Shown: piece after piece, positions 21,392 to 33,240 of the stretch | Layout of the letters: each line of letters starts with the position of its first letter | How positions within the stretch are numbered: the stretch's first letter is position 1 | Assembly: GCA_035771165.1 (NCBI GenBank) | Contig: JAWNZC010000088.1 | Location: 2,393,501 to 2,457,500 of the forward strand | Length of the DNA: 64,000 nucleotides | Direction: 5' to 3' | DNA from: Paragorgia papillata | Lineage: Eukaryota; Cnidaria; Anthozoa; Scleralcyonacea; Coralliidae | Program-made: the position numbers and the translations under genes | Notes under the pieces: model-generated | Told to the model about the DNA's origin: nothing | The model's input: the letters and a program-made list of their open reading frames with translations, nothing else | Database searches by the model: none

Positions 21392-21662
21392 TAATTACTA
21401 TTACTTATAAGGATATAAGTCGAGTGCCTTTTGATAATGACGTAACTTCGGAAATCAGTCGGAGAGCTATCGGTTATGACGTATTCGCACGGGGGGTTGA
21501 GTGACAGCTAGGGTTTAGGGGGGAAGTTAGGGTTACTACGTCCCACAGGAGCATGAGAAATAATGACGTAACGCGCCGCTATAAAATGAATACTAATGAG
21601 ATTAAGGGCGACACACCGTTTGCATACTAATTACTTCCGCCGCCATATGGGGTATTACTACT
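21392..21662 (-). repeat. Polinton right terminal inverted repeat
   Basis: Inverted counterpart of 9498-9767, ending ...GTATTACTACT directly before the TGTATA duplication at 21663-21668. Confidence 0.9.
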
Positions 21663-21695
21663 TGTATAGACTACAATTTACGGGTGTCACTCAAA

Positions 21696-22429
21696 GTGGA
21701 GGGTCGATACATCGATCACTGATCATAGACATAGTTGGGTGTTTAACTAAGTTAAATGGCTCGGCTAATGGGAACATATTGGCTGTGCAGGGAAGGGCAA
21801 TAATTACACTACGCCTAGGAAATTAAATGTTTGAAGTTCCTATGTTAATTGTTCGCGACATTCCTCACGCCTGTATTCTGGGGTCTGATTTCTTTGAACA
21901 ACATGGTTTCGAAATCCTCTATGATGTAGGATCATTTGTTGTCAAGGGTGAAGAAGTACCCATTTGTTACCATAAAAGAGCACCCACCGTTTGTCGTATT
22001 ATGCTTGCAGAGAAAGTTGAAATAAAACCGGGAATGGAAGTAGTTTTATCTGGGAAATTGGAAGCTGGATTTGAGCGGAACAATGGGACACCTGGAATTT
22101 TGGAAGGGCCTGGGAACCCTATGGCGGGAAAATTGGGAGATACATTTTGCATTGCACGATCACTGACTGTCCCACAAGAGGGGAAAGTACCTGTTCGTCT
22201 GGCCAATTTCTCCGATAAGGATATAATTTTAAAACCTGGGAAACCTCTTGGAAAATTTCACCCTCTTCACCGTACAAGTTCTTCAGTTGGCTCATTTGAC
22301 CTGGAGGTAAATACATGTACCAATCAAGATATGTGCAGTGAAATGTCAATCCCATTAAACAAGCACCTCACCGGCTACCACCCTTCAAAAGAGAAGAAAT
22401 GGACAGGCAGTTGTGTGAGCTTATGGTAG
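21696..22429 (+). pseudogene. Gypsy aspartic protease and connector, degenerate
   Basis: A stop codon just before 21827 divides the frame. AVQGRAIITLRL before it and MLIVRDIPHACILGSDFFEQHGFEI after it form the second half of a retropepsin fold (the ILG-x-DF element). The catalytic DTGA segment that should precede it is not recognisable, being upstream or eroded. Downstream residues form the linker to the reverse transcriptase, whose frame is reached only through a frameshift near 22370-22395. Confidence 0.65.
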
Positions 22430-23469
22430 AAGGGAGAATAGAACATTCTAATAGTCCCTGGGGTAGCCCTATTGTTTTAGCAGGGAAGCATGATGGGAGT
22501 TGCCGACTGTGTATTAACTACAGGAAACTAAATGATGTGACGGTGAAGGATGCCCAGCCACTCCCGCGATCTGATGATATCCTGGAGTCTCTGGGTGGTG
22601 CAAAGTGGCTCAGTTGCCTTGACCTGGCATCAGGATACTGGCAAGTTCTAGTCGCAAAGAAGGATAGACACAAGACAGCATTTGTTACACATCGTGGTCA
22701 ATTCCAGTGGACCTGTTTACCTTTTGGTGTTACCAATGGGCCAGGAACATTTACTCGGCTGATGAATCTGGCCCTACAAGGTCTCACCTGGAAACATTGT
22801 TTGGTCTACCTAGATGACATAATTGTCATGTCTAATACTTCCGACGAACACTTGTCCCGACTTCATTCCGTCTTTCAGCGATTGAGGGAAGCTGGAGTAA
22901 AGCCTCAAAAGTGTGCATTTCTTCAGCGAAAAGTTTCCTTTCTCGGTCATGTGATCTCGGCTGATGGTACACACACCAACCCAGAAAAGACAAGGGCTGT
23001 TTGTGATTGGCCAACTCCGATCACGGTCTCTGAATTGAAAGGTTTCCTTGGTCTTGTGACCTACTACAGACGATTCATCCCTGGTTTCTCCGTGAAAGCA
23101 GAACCTCTGAACTGCTGGACGAGCAAAAATGTGGAGTTTAAGTGGGGACAGGAACAAGAGAAAGCTTTTCGTGAACTGAAGCAAACCCTTGTTCAACCAC
23201 CACTACTTGCATACCCAAATTTCAGTGCATCAAGCGGTCAATTCATATTGGATACAGATGCAAGTAGTGACCCGATGCACTATCTCGCAAACCCAGATGA
23301 AAACATGGATGTTGCCCATCTTGTGGTGATACTGAATTTGTATCCATTGCCATCTTACAAAACAGTCCAACGCCCAAGTCCAAGGACAGTGAAGTTTCAT
23401 GGTCAACAAGTGAAATTGCTCAGGCACAGATTAGTGATGTCGATATTCAACCAGTGGTTGAACGATTAA
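22399..23469 (+). pseudogene. Gypsy reverse transcriptase with truncated RNase H
   Basis: A 356-aa frame with all main reverse-transcriptase blocks: SPWGSPIVLAGKHDGSCRLC, LDLASGYWQV (first catalytic Asp), FCLPFG-type QWTCLPFGVTN, YLDDI (active-site pair) and FLGHVIS. RNase H begins normally (FILDTDASS) but jumps to unrelated-looking sequence right after that motif, so most of RNase H is deleted. The polymerase active site is intact although the complete polyprotein cannot be made. Confidence 0.85.
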
Positions 23470-23497
23470 AACGGGACTGGTCCAAACCTTCTAGCAA

Positions 23498-25079
23498 TTG
23501 AGCCCCCTTACCAGAGCAATATGGGCCCAATATCAACTTCTGGAACTGAAAGAGGATGTACTGAGACTGAAACCCGAGGATGGACAAAAGAACTGTACAT
23601 CTCGCGTTGTCCTTCCCAAGTGCCTCGTTCAACCAGCCTTAAAGCGCCTGCATGATGGTTTAGAAGGAAATCACCTTGGTCAGCTTAAAACGCTACGCAA
23701 AATCCAATCGAGATTCTGGAGACCAGGCCTAGCCAATGCAGTAAAAGATTATTGTGATGCTTGCCTAACGTGTGCCGAATACAAAGCACCTAGGAAAACA
23801 CCTAAAGCTCCCCTTCAGCCTATTCCCTCAACGTATCCTTTCCAACGAGTTCATATCGGTATCATTGGTCCCTTGCCCAAGACCAAGTGCGGGAACCGCT
23901 ACATCTTGACTGCCCATTGTTCATTTACGAAGTGGGTCGAAGCCTATGCCTTGCCTAATCAGAGAGCTAAGACCTGTGCAAGAGCCCTGGTAGACAACTG
24001 GGTCTATCGTTATGGTGCACCTGACGACATACATTCAGACCAGGGGCGGAATTTTGAGTCCCGTTTGTTTGGTGAGCTATGCACCATGCTGGAAATAAAA
24101 AAAATGACCGCCTACCACCCTGCCGGGAACGGACAAGTTGAGAATGCCAACAAGGTGATCAAGAAACTATTAATGGTGAAAATCGAAAGCGAGCCTGAAA
24201 CGTGGGACCAACATCTTGGGTCTAGCTTGATGGCTTACCGGAGCAGTGAGCACGTTTCCACAGGGTATACCCCCTTTTCACTCGTGTTTGGCAGGGAGGT
24301 GCACCTCCCACTTGTGCACCTCCCACTTGATGTAATGATGGGTGACCCCGAAACTGTCACAACGAACTATGGAGAGTATGTGTCCAATTTGAGAAGTCGA
24401 TTCTGCGACGCATTCCACAATGTCCGTCAACAACTAAAAACCTCCCAACGCAGACAGAAGCAGCATTTTGACAAAGGGGCCAAGACCTGCCAGTACGAGC
24501 CCGGCGACCTAGTTTTTCTGTTTAATCCTCAGCTAAAACCCGGTGAAGCGACGAAGTTCCATCGGAAGTGGAAGGGTCCTATTGAAGTCGTGGAACGCGT
24601 TACAGAAGTGAATTTTCGAATAAAGAAACCAAAGGATCCAAAGAGTCGTTTCCAAGGCCGTACATTCCAACAACTTAAAGCTGTATCAACGAAAATGTCA
24701 AAAGAACCAAGTGAAGAAAGACGAGGGGGGCGATGTTGTCGATGGAAGTCGGGAGAATCTCGAGGACAATGCCGAATCAACTGCAGACAGTGTTGCCTAT
24801 CCAATGAACTCCATGGCAGCAGACTCCAGTAACCAACTTGGACCAGTGGACGAGTTTCAAATAACATTTGTGCCAGATGAAAACATTGTACAGGTGCAAA
24901 ACGAAGCTGCTGATGGTGATAAACCAGAAACTTGTGAGGTTACATTAGACGATGGCAGCAACCAAGAACGTCCCAAGAGAGCGACGCGACTTCCAGATTG
25001 GTATGGAAACTGGCAAGTTAATGCCATGAATACTTCGATTTGGCCCATGTCCTTAGCGAAGACCTTAAAAGAACCTTAG
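23498..25079 (+). pseudogene. Gypsy integrase, first catalytic residue lost, frameshifted tail
   Basis: The 444-aa frame 23498-24832 has the zinc-binding module (HDGLEGNHLG with CDACLTC), then the catalytic core. The position of the first catalytic Asp reads VHIGIIGPLP, with Gly instead of Asp. The second (IHSDQGRNFES) and the Glu (GNGQVENANKV) are kept. A GPF-like C-terminal region follows. The last part of the protein, with RPKRATRLPDWYG, is in another frame (24711-25079), so a frameshift lies near 24700-24800. A duplicated HLPLVHLPL stretch occurs near 24300. Confidence 0.85.
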
Positions 25080-25305
25080 AAAAACCAATTACATAGATTT
25101 AAGTCTAATTGCGTGCGTATATTTAGACTTAGATATAGATATAGAAGATATAGGAGTGATTAGCAGTTATCAACATACATACTGTGGACTACTAGACTGT
25201 GATATAAGTGTTCATATTAATTGTTTTGAGATTCCACATGTACCTGACATTTATTACGGGGGGAATGATGTCATTTAATAGTGTCACGTGACCCCAGAGA
25301 GAATA

Positions 25306-25416
25306 CCGCCATTTGCAATTGAGCGTGCACCGTGCGCTAATTAGGCGTTGGTTTCAAGTTTCAAACTTGATGTTTACTCAACGAAACCCGACGTTGTCAA
25401 GGGCGAAACGTGACGT
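25306..25416 (+). repeat. Left terminal inverted repeat of the Tc1-like element
   Basis: Pairs with 28711-28825 (complement) with a few substitutions and one small indel region near 25377. The inner limit is the GGGCGAAACGTGACGT block. Confidence 0.9.
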
Positions 25417-25817
25417 TACACAGTTTACAGTTTTCAACGCGCGGTTTGGTCGTTCGTTACCACAAGTTTCAAATTATGTTACAAAGTTCAGCTTTGCACC
25501 AGTTCTTTGGCTACACAATTGGTAATTTAATTGGAATTGCGGAATGATTAATTAACAACCTATTTTCCGAAAGAAATTGTATCAAAAGAAAGTCTGGTCG
25601 ACCGAAGGTTTTCCGTAAATGTGAACTTCGAATCGAACATTAAATCGAACTTCGTAATCAACTTCTGAATTTAGTAGAAATGCAATTTGAAACTTGGCAA
25701 CGGACTTCCAAAACCGGGCGTTGAAAAGTGAGCTGAGACCGAAAATATTAATTGTTTGGCCTGTTGTTTGGCTAAGGCGTCATTTTGGCGCTTCTTTTTG
25801 AATTATCTTTATGGACG

Positions 25818-26879
25818 ATGTTAAGATTTAGTAAATATGGGAGAACTTACGAGAATGGAAAAGCGCTTTCGTTAGATTTTAGAAGAAGCATAATCGATAA
25901 AATATTACAGGAAGGTGGAAATAGAGCGACTCGAAATATTCCAACTGGTTATAAAAATATCGCAGCCTATTTCAAAGTATCGCCAAACGCGGTTAAAAAA
26001 ATTTGGAAAAGATTTTGCGAAGAATATACGGAAGAAAGACTACCTGTATCAGGAGGTAAACGAGCAAAACGGAGTCTGGAGTTAATAGAAGTATTAAAAA
26101 CAGCAAAAGGGTCAATTTCCCTAAAGGACATATGGGAAATAATCGATGAGTTCGGAGATGTTGAAGGTAACATTTCTCTTTCCACAATAAGTCGAGCCAT
26201 TCGAAACAGATTGCCATCAGGACGTCAGTACACGAGAAAAAAAATTACTCGTATTGCTGCAGAAAGATTCACCAACAACAACATTTTATACACGCAACTG
26301 TTTATAAACTACATTAATGCACAGGATCCACACCATGTTAAGTTTTATGATGAAGCAGGAATCAAACTGCCTGATGTTGGCACACGAAAGTATGGCCATT
26401 CTCCAATTGGTGAAGGGTGTGTTGAAGTAACCAGAAAAGCTCAATCGCCAAATTTTACTCTTAGTACTCTGTGCTCATTAAACGGAATTGAGTACGCAAA
26501 CATTATTGATGGCGCAACAAACGCTGTTGAGTTCCTGCGGTTTTTTGAAGAAGCTGGGCAATCTTTAAATGCTACAACTGGTCTGCCAAGCATTGCTGTT
26601 GGAGACATTATTGTCATGGATAACCATCATTACCAAGGAGGTGAAATACTGGAAGAATGGCTAGACGAAGTGGGAATAGAGTTAATTTATACACCTACAT
26701 ACTCGCCCGATCTAAATCCAATTGAAGAATGCTTTTCAAAAATAAAGGGTGTGCTCAATAATGACGAGGCTCGCGGTAATTTTTATAACTTAAAAGTCTC
26801 TGTAATAAATGCGACGACAAAAATTACTGCACTAGACATGCTGGGATATTATCGCCACACAGGGTATTTTCCTTTGTAA
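25818..26879 (+). CDS. Tc1/mariner-like DD34E transposase
   Basis: An uninterrupted 353-aa frame from ATG 25818. The N-terminal half has two helix-turn-helix units of the paired type (GYKNIAAYFKVSPNAVKKIW; ISLSTISRAI). The catalytic core shows KFYDEAG (first Asp), IIVMDNHHYQ (second Asp) and SPDLNPIEECFSKIK (Glu), with 34 residues between the second Asp and the Glu. It catalyses cut-and-paste transposition into TA. The frame is intact and could be active. The earlier in-frame TTG codons are not needed. Its neighbour on the opposite strand belongs to the same element. Confidence 0.88.
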   Translation: MLRFSKYGRTYENGKALSLDFRRSIIDKILQEGGNRATRNIPTGYKNIAAYFKVSPNAVKKIWKRFCEEYTEERLPVSGGKRAKRSLELIEVLKTAKGSISLKDIWEIIDEFGDVEGNISLSTISRAIRNRLPSGRQYTRKKITRIAAERFTNNNILYTQLFINYINAQDPHHVKFYDEAGIKLPDVGTRKYGHSPIGEGCVEVTRKAQSPNFTLSTLCSLNGIEYANIIDGATNAVEFLRFFEEAGQSLNATTGLPSIAVGDIIVMDNHHYQGGEILEEWLDEVGIELIYTPTYSPDLNPIEECFSKIKGVLNNDEARGNFYNLKVSVINATTKITALDMLGYYRHTGYFPL

Positions 26880-27620
26880 ATATTAAAGTTGTTATATTAT
26901 GTTTAATTATTAAACGACATCAGTTGAATATAAATAAAATAATGTTAAATTTATTTTGGTCGATCTACAATGTCCCATTAAAAAGACCCAATAATTTTAA
27001 AGGTGACTGACTGATTTCTACTTCGAACTAAATTTTATTGCGCGTCATTCTATATTTAGCATGCAAGAGTTTTGACAGCTTCGTGAGAACCAGCTTTGTT
27101 TTTTAATTAGCAGTTTTGTCAAGAATTCAAACCAGTTTCAGATGCCAAGTTACTATACAAAATAATTTTGCATTGGTAACAAAAGATCAGAAGTAGCCTT
27201 CATGTTCACATGTATCCGAAAACGATTCCAAAACGGCTAGGCAAGATGGGGTGCTTGGCGGCGCAGTGATGCATGTGAGTTCAAAATAAATCCTTTATTT
27301 ATTTATTTAATTTCCACCTGTCAGTATTACACCAAAAATTGATGCAAAATATTTTGTCGTCGATAAATGTTTGGTATATATGACAATATGACGATATAAA
27401 AAGAAATAATCAAGTATAATTACGAACAAAACTATGATATGACACAACATTTTGGTCTGTTTGTTTGGCGCAATCCGCGTCCTTCAAAGACGAAATGAAC
27501 ACAACCACACAAAATACAGTCACTACTACCATATTACTTGTCACTGATAATTAATCTTATTAATCTCAAGGACATCAAGACGTCGGCTGCATCATTTTCG
27601 TTTAAAGTATTTAAACTCAC

Positions 27621-28615
27621 CTGGCTTGTATTCTTACTTTCAGAGCTACACACTGGCTCTTCACTGACCACAGAATCATTGCATATTTGCCTTTGACATG
27701 CACTTGCTTGTAAAGCCAGCTCGAGTTGGGCCTCTTCTTCATCTATTGTCGTAGGTTCGCTTTTGTCCGGTTAACCTGGAGTGCGTGAAACTTCTCAACT
27801 CCGCAACCAAAGACATCGGTGCACTTCTCAATAGAGCAATTTCTCGAAGTGTGCCCTAGCCTTAGGTGGCAGTTACCACATACTGTTCCCTCACCTAGCT
27901 GGGCAGATTTGGCTTGCGTCAGTTTTTCTTCGATTATACGTAAATCATCCTTCATCAATGTTACTTTTCGTCTTTGGTCGTTAACATTGCCTTCTAACTT
28001 CTCCACGTAGCGTTGCAGAGGTGAAGGGTTTTTCATAACAGACACGGTCTCAGTATGAATCAGTGGTTGCATGGTTGGTGGTTGTGACGGCGCAAGATGT
28101 ACTTTTTCGTCATTTATATCAGCTACATCGCAAAAATTTGAATCAAGACTTCGAGACGTTTGCTGGTTCTTCCAAACCGCACCCATTGACTGACTTGGTA
28201 TCTTGGTAAGCTGTACTGCCTTTCCTATTTTACCATCATCTTCGTCTTCGATAAATATAGGTTCGACGTCCATATGCTCAACTTTTATTTTTGGCCGTTT
28301 TGCATCAGAAGGTCCGCGCTGCACTGATTGGGATATTTGAACTGGAGAATCCAATTCAGACACTTTTATATAAATTTTGGTGTAGTCGCGGTCTTTGACT
28401 GGATGCCCAGACTTGAATATTTCCTTAAACATTTCTGTATCACCATAAGGTAAATTGATGTAGTCTCCGTCTTCATCGCGAAACCTTATTCTGATTGTTG
28501 AGGGCGTAGTTATTTGAAGAGCTGTCACGTTTGCTCTTATATCATTAGTCAAATTCACGAAAGAATAATCACTAAGCTCCAGAGGGTTAACAAAAAAAGA
28601 ACAAAACTTTTCCAC
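27621..28615 (-). CDS. PB1-like / coiled-coil / zinc-knuckle protein of the Tc1-like element
   Basis: From ATG 28615 a 290-aa frame has a PB1-like region (residues ~38-90; TIRIRFRDEDGDYINLP matches the acidic OPCA-type loop), a basic PKIKVEH motif, a coiled coil (~205-245) and CGNCHLRLGHTSRNC, a CCHC-type knuckle with one extra residue. Near 27765 the frame ends, but a shifted frame (PDKSEPTTIDEEE...) stays open to a strong donor CAG|GTGAGT at 27621/27620, so there is a one-base frameshift and at least one further exon. PB1 domains mediate oligomerisation; a role in transposition or target choice is inference. It is not a known Tc1/mariner gene. Confidence 0.55.
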
Positions 28616-28921
28616 TCCGTACTCTACTTTGAGAAGATATCTTGTCGCTATGCTAGATCACGCAGAACTGCCGAATTGGAACTGGAAGACAATGACATGC
28701 TCCAATGTCGACGTCACGTTTCGCCCTTGACAACGTCGAGTTTGCCCATGAGTGTAAACATCGAGTTTGAAACTTGAAACCAACGCCTAATTAGCGCACG
28801 GTGCACGCTCAATTGCAAATGGCGGTAAGGCGCGCTTGCAAGTCTAGGGTACGTTGTTGGTTTCAGTTGTAAATAAACGAGGATAAACACGAAGCTCAGT
28901 GCTTGTGATATATAGCGGACA

Positions 28922-29249
28922 ATTCATTACAATAACAATGCAAATTTCATGACATTTATTGACACATGTCACTTATAACATCATATCATGCATATGTTAA
29001 TTTCTCATCTGAAACTCATTAATAATTCATGAGATAACCATGAATAACAACAGTTCATTCAACCAACCTATTTTATAAATATCGAAATATAGTAAGGTTA
29101 GATCAGTGAACTCCATTTCCTATATTCATCCCTATAGGGGCCCAAATTGAATAGGAAACTAATTTGCATGTCGGCCTAAGACGAAGTAGAAAACTATTCA
29201 ATTTGTTCAATGGAGGGCGCAACGTTTTACACTTAGTGGAAATCAAAGT
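28922..29249. other. Stretch without a supported gene
   Basis: AT-rich sequence right of the Gypsy LTR; nothing recognisable. Confidence 0.5.
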
Positions 29250-29745
29250 TCGGTAATTACGTTACGCTTCATGAAAACGAGGCTCCAAGGCCAATCATAG
29301 TAATCCCGCCATATATGTTTATGTAAAGAAGATGGCTAGGACTTGAAAGTTCTACCTCAAACAGCATTTTACAGTATCCTCTGTTTGATATACATTTCAA
29401 ACATTGTTTGATATTCATTGATTATACATTTCGGTTAAGTATTTTTAAAACGGTAATCCCAAATTCTACAACAGTTGTGAGAAGTCCATCATTAATATTA
29501 CTTGACGAGCAATGGTGCGAACATTTTGGACATTTTAAAGTTGCACAGAAACTTAAAGTATACATCAAATGAAAGCTTATGAAATGTCTAACAACATATG
29601 TACACGATGTATTTCTGCCATATGTAGTTCGGACATTTTTAGCCATCTTCTTCCATAACCAAATATGGCGGGATTACAACTATGATCAACATTGTGAAAA
29701 TTGGCCATGCAGCCTCGTTTTCATGAAGCGTGACGTAACTATCGA
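29250..29745. mobile_element. ~0.5-kb MITE with ~90-bp inverted ends
   Basis: ACGTTACGCTTCATGAAAAC... from 29262 is inverted at about 29660-29735, including an AATCCCGCCATAT block on both sides. The spacer also holds weaker inverted words. No clean target duplication could be read. Confidence 0.55.
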
Positions 29746-32700
29746 AAATACGCGCACACACAGAGGCAGGGCCTTTTGCGATGTGGCCGCCGTGGGAGTG
29801 TCAATCTCCTTCCCAGACGAGATTGTCATTGTGTGCTAACGAAACTTGTTGGGCGTTGTTGCTTTATACCTACCACTATGTAGTAGCTGAATATGTAAGT
29901 ATATTGTATAAGGCTTTAATATCTAATATAAAAAATGGTATTCGTGCAGGCGTTCGCGCGTTCGGCGTTCGTAAGAAATTATAAACATAAAAACTCGAGA
30001 AAAATGTTCATCAGTAAATAACGAACAGAAAACAAGCGTCAACTAGTTCATGTTTCAAAATACAAAAATCTTCCTATTCCCAATTCTGTAGGTTCTGTGT
30101 TTTTGTAAGCCTATACACCGCCTACCAAACTGTCAGACTTCAAACGATGCGCACAAAAGTATAATTTAGTTTTTCACATGATTTAATTGTAATTAAATGC
30201 TATCGGAATTTTTTGGCCAATAGATACCATCAAAACAATCTAAATGAAGAACAGGTAGCTACTACTGTAATAGCATTATTTTGAATGGCTGCAGTTGAGG
30301 CGTGTTCTCTAAATATGACAGAGAGTCAACTACGGCCGTTCAAAGTAATGATATTTATACTAGTTTCAACATTTTATCTCATAGTGAAACTTGCAGGTTT
30401 GATAGTCAGTTTGGCTGATGGAAATATAGGTGTTTGCTTTATTCATTGCAAATTCCCTAGATATACATGTGTATTTAAAATCTAGTAAATGAATTTAAAT
30501 TTAATAATGATGTCATTAATTAATCGGGATGAGGAAAGTTGATTGAAATTGTACTACAATGTAAAACTCAGTGTTCATTGGCATATTGGATATAAGAACA
30601 CTGCATGTACACTGATTTTATAGTTTACTAAATTAATTTAACTTTTTTTTGTGACAACTTATAGTAATTATTAGCAATATTAGTGATTTTTAACAAAGTA
30701 TTATTCAATGATTACATGTAAATCAGATCATTCTTACCAGATTCTGTGGAGGTCTGCTCTCCTAGGTCTGCGATTTCAAAGGGATCTATGAATACAGCAA
30801 TTATTGTTGTATATATTAATAATCTACTGACTAATTAACTAGATTTTGGATGAGCCATGTAATTATTATACAGTATCTTATAATATAATTTTAATATAGG
30901 TATTATCGAGTTGGTGTTCATTATATATATTTTGGATATAAAAATATGCACTGCTTTAATTTATTTAAAATAATTTAATGCAGCAATTTTCTGTGACAAC
31001 TAATTTTAGCAAATTTAGTGATTTTTTAAACAAAATATTTAATGATTAAATCAGATCATTCTTACCAGATTCTGTGGATGCATTTTCCCCTAGGTCAATG
31101 GTTTTCAAGGGATCTATATAATTATTAATAATACAATATTGTTGTATATATCAGTTATCTTGACAAAATAACATTTTTTTGTATATTAACAAATGAATCA
31201 GATTATTCTTACCAGATTCTGTGTAGACTTGCTCCTGTGAGGGTTCTGTTAATACAATATTGTTGTATATTTATTGTACTGGAAAAGTTACTAAATTGAG
31301 TTGAGTCATATAATTTGACAGTATGTAAAAATTAAGTTTAATACTAATTATTTGGTTCATCAATAGATTTTACAACTTTACTTACATTGGATATTTGGCA
31401 GACCACATTTAATGTACCTTAATGAAAATATCCTTTTGGAATTCCTATTGAATTTTTTCATAACAGTATATAATTATATATAATCATACAGTGTTCCTAT
31501 TCTCAGCTATTAAATTAATCTCAATCGCATTTAATTTTCAGTATCATTTTCAGTATCATTCAGTATCATGCTCTTATTATAATTATTACTCGGGATACCT
31601 ATGGTAGGCCGAGTCTAGGTTTCGGTTGGGTTTTTTTGGGGTTTTTTTTTTGGGGGGGGGGGGGGGGTGTTCCACAAAATGCCAAAAATTGCGCAATACT
31701 TCCCGATGTTCCTTTCTGTGGTTGTGTCAACCACATCTCTTATCAACCATATAAGCAACTTACTTGGAAAACCTACCAACACTTTGGCCAAAGGCGAAGC
31801 TGGTTTAAAAAAGAAAGAACTCGCAAAATCGAGCACGGATTTGCCATGGAACATCAACATCATATAAAAGAAAAGCATAAGAAAGATGCCTCGTTGGAAG
31901 CGATTTCGAAAGCGGAGTTGTTGTGTCATTGAATCACAGTGAAACGTTTATTTAAGACTTCCAAATATGCAAACTATCGATATTAACAAACACAAAGAAG
32001 GTTAGTTCATGAAGACAGAATGGACGGTCGAGTTTCCAATGACACGGGAATACCGAACACGCATGCTGTGTTTACATCAGTCCATTTATAAATACATAAG
32101 GAAGTTGACCTGAAGAAGTACAAGAAACAAACGCCACAGTACATTAAAAAACGTATATACTATTTACTGAGTAATAACAACTACAAAACACAAGTAATAA
32201 TGAATAATGCAAAAATATGAACATGTTGAACTGTTTGTATGTCTAGATTTCATGTAGGTGTCGTATTACATTTGACAGTGATTTGGAAACGTGTGTTTCA
32301 AAACATGTTTCTGTTTGCTCCATATAAACAAATTTTATATCGAAATGATCGCTTGAATGTCCCGAATTTGATACGTCCGAATTTGTTACTGAAAGTATTT
32401 AGATCGCCGTTGTTATTCGGGAAAACGGACTTGTTTACATGCATCATGCATCAGCCAACTCTTTATGCACCCTCTCCTTATGAACTTGTTTTCATGTGGG
32501 AAATTCAAAATAATTTTTACTTTAAAACGAGGTGATAAGGGCTATTTGATATGCACATTAAAGAATTTTAAAATGTTTGCCATTTTGGAATAAGGTCTAT
32601 TGTCGTAATTTTAAATTTTACAGTTCTACATTGCATAACTTCATTGCATCTGAAATTTATGTACATTTAAACAAATGTTTGTGTGCACTGTTCCGCAGGT

Positions 32701-33240
32701 TGCCGCAATCACTCAGTAGCCCGAGTGCACGCCTAAGCAGGCGTCTTGTTTTAAAATGATCTGCAGCCCAAGTAAGTATTTATTACCTTGTTCATCAATG
32801 ATTTCTGCAACATTGCTAGGTAGTCATGGACCATTTATAGCTGTATAATTTAATATAGAATAATGGTACAGTAATACTGTAAATCATAATAACTTATTTA
32901 TTCTAGATACTTCTTTATTTGACTAATTTGTGTTTAAGAATTATATTAGTCTGATAAACAGGCAAGCTACAGTATGTATATGTATGTATATGTACATGTA
33001 TGTATATGTATGTTTATGACTTTTATGTGTATGGTTATATCTATACAGTATGTATACGTATATACGTTTGGTTGCAACACAGATGCTGTAGAGATCTCAA
33101 TACAAAGTAGTAGAGCACAATATTGAACATAAAATAATTAAGATGGTTAAAAACTATATATATATATATATATATATATACTGTATACAGCATGCATGGA
33201 TAATTTACTACCTAACAAATTAATATGTTGATATGTTTTA
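29746..33240. other. Long AT-rich region without a supported gene
   Basis: No frame here looks like a protein. Visible items are three diverged copies of a TCATTCTTACCAGATTCTGTG block (starting near 30730, 31058 and 31204), a G homopolymer at 31652-31667 after a T run, TGTATATG-type repeats near 32975-33015 and a TA microsatellite at 33153-33180. Confidence 0.5.

Larger units (their letters stand above)
9498..21662. mobile_element. Polinton/Maverick (adintovirus-like) element, degenerate
   Basis: A 12.2-kb element bounded by ~270-bp inverted repeats starting AGTAGTAATAC and flanked by identical TGTATA hexamers at 9492-9497 and 21663-21668; 6-bp duplications are characteristic of Polintons. 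Gene content fits: rve integrase, double-jelly-roll capsid protein, adenain-like protease, FtsK/HerA-type packaging ATPase and protein-primed DNA polymerase B. The left half is transcribed rightward and the right half leftward. It is shorter than usual autonomous copies (15-20 kb), and no minor capsid (penton-type) gene is found. Polymerase, protease and Bcl-2-like gene are frameshifted and the capsid gene truncated, so this is a dead copy. Confidence 0.93.
25306..28825. mobile_element. 3.52-kb two-gene Tc1/mariner (IS630)-like transposon
   Basis: Inverted repeats of ~110 bp start with CCGCCATTTGCAATTGAGCG at both ends and are flanked by TA (25304-25305 and 28826-28827), the Tc1/mariner target. 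Two genes face each other: a DD34E transposase (+) and a PB1/zinc-knuckle protein (-). Classical Tc1/mariner elements are 1.3-2.4 kb with a single gene, so the size and second gene are unusual. 26880-27614 between the genes shows no clear coding exon. Confidence 0.85.
21669..28921 (+). mobile_element. Ty3/Gypsy LTR retrotransposon remnant (protease to 3' LTR)
   Basis: Protease, reverse transcriptase, a truncated RNase H, integrase, a polypurine tract (ACGGGGGGAA, 25256-25265) and an interrupted 3' LTR follow in the Ty3/Gypsy order. No gag or 5' LTR is seen: the left side begins directly at the Polinton's right target duplication, and I could not recognise Gypsy sequence on the far side of the Polinton. 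The copy carries stops, frameshifts and an RNase H deletion, and is inactive. Confidence 0.85.
25266..28921 (+). repeat. Gypsy 3' LTR, interrupted
   Basis: TG at 25266 follows the polypurine tract. About 40 bases later the Tc1-like element enters (25306). The LTR resumes at 28828 and contains AATAAA at 28871; an end at about 28921 (GCGGACA) is my estimate because no second LTR is available for comparison. The LTR would be only ~135 bp. Confidence 0.5.

Noticed and set aside
32239..32535. 98-aa plus-strand ORF
   Set aside because: No motif, no splice context and no homologous copy in the window; composition fits a chance frame in AT-rich DNA.
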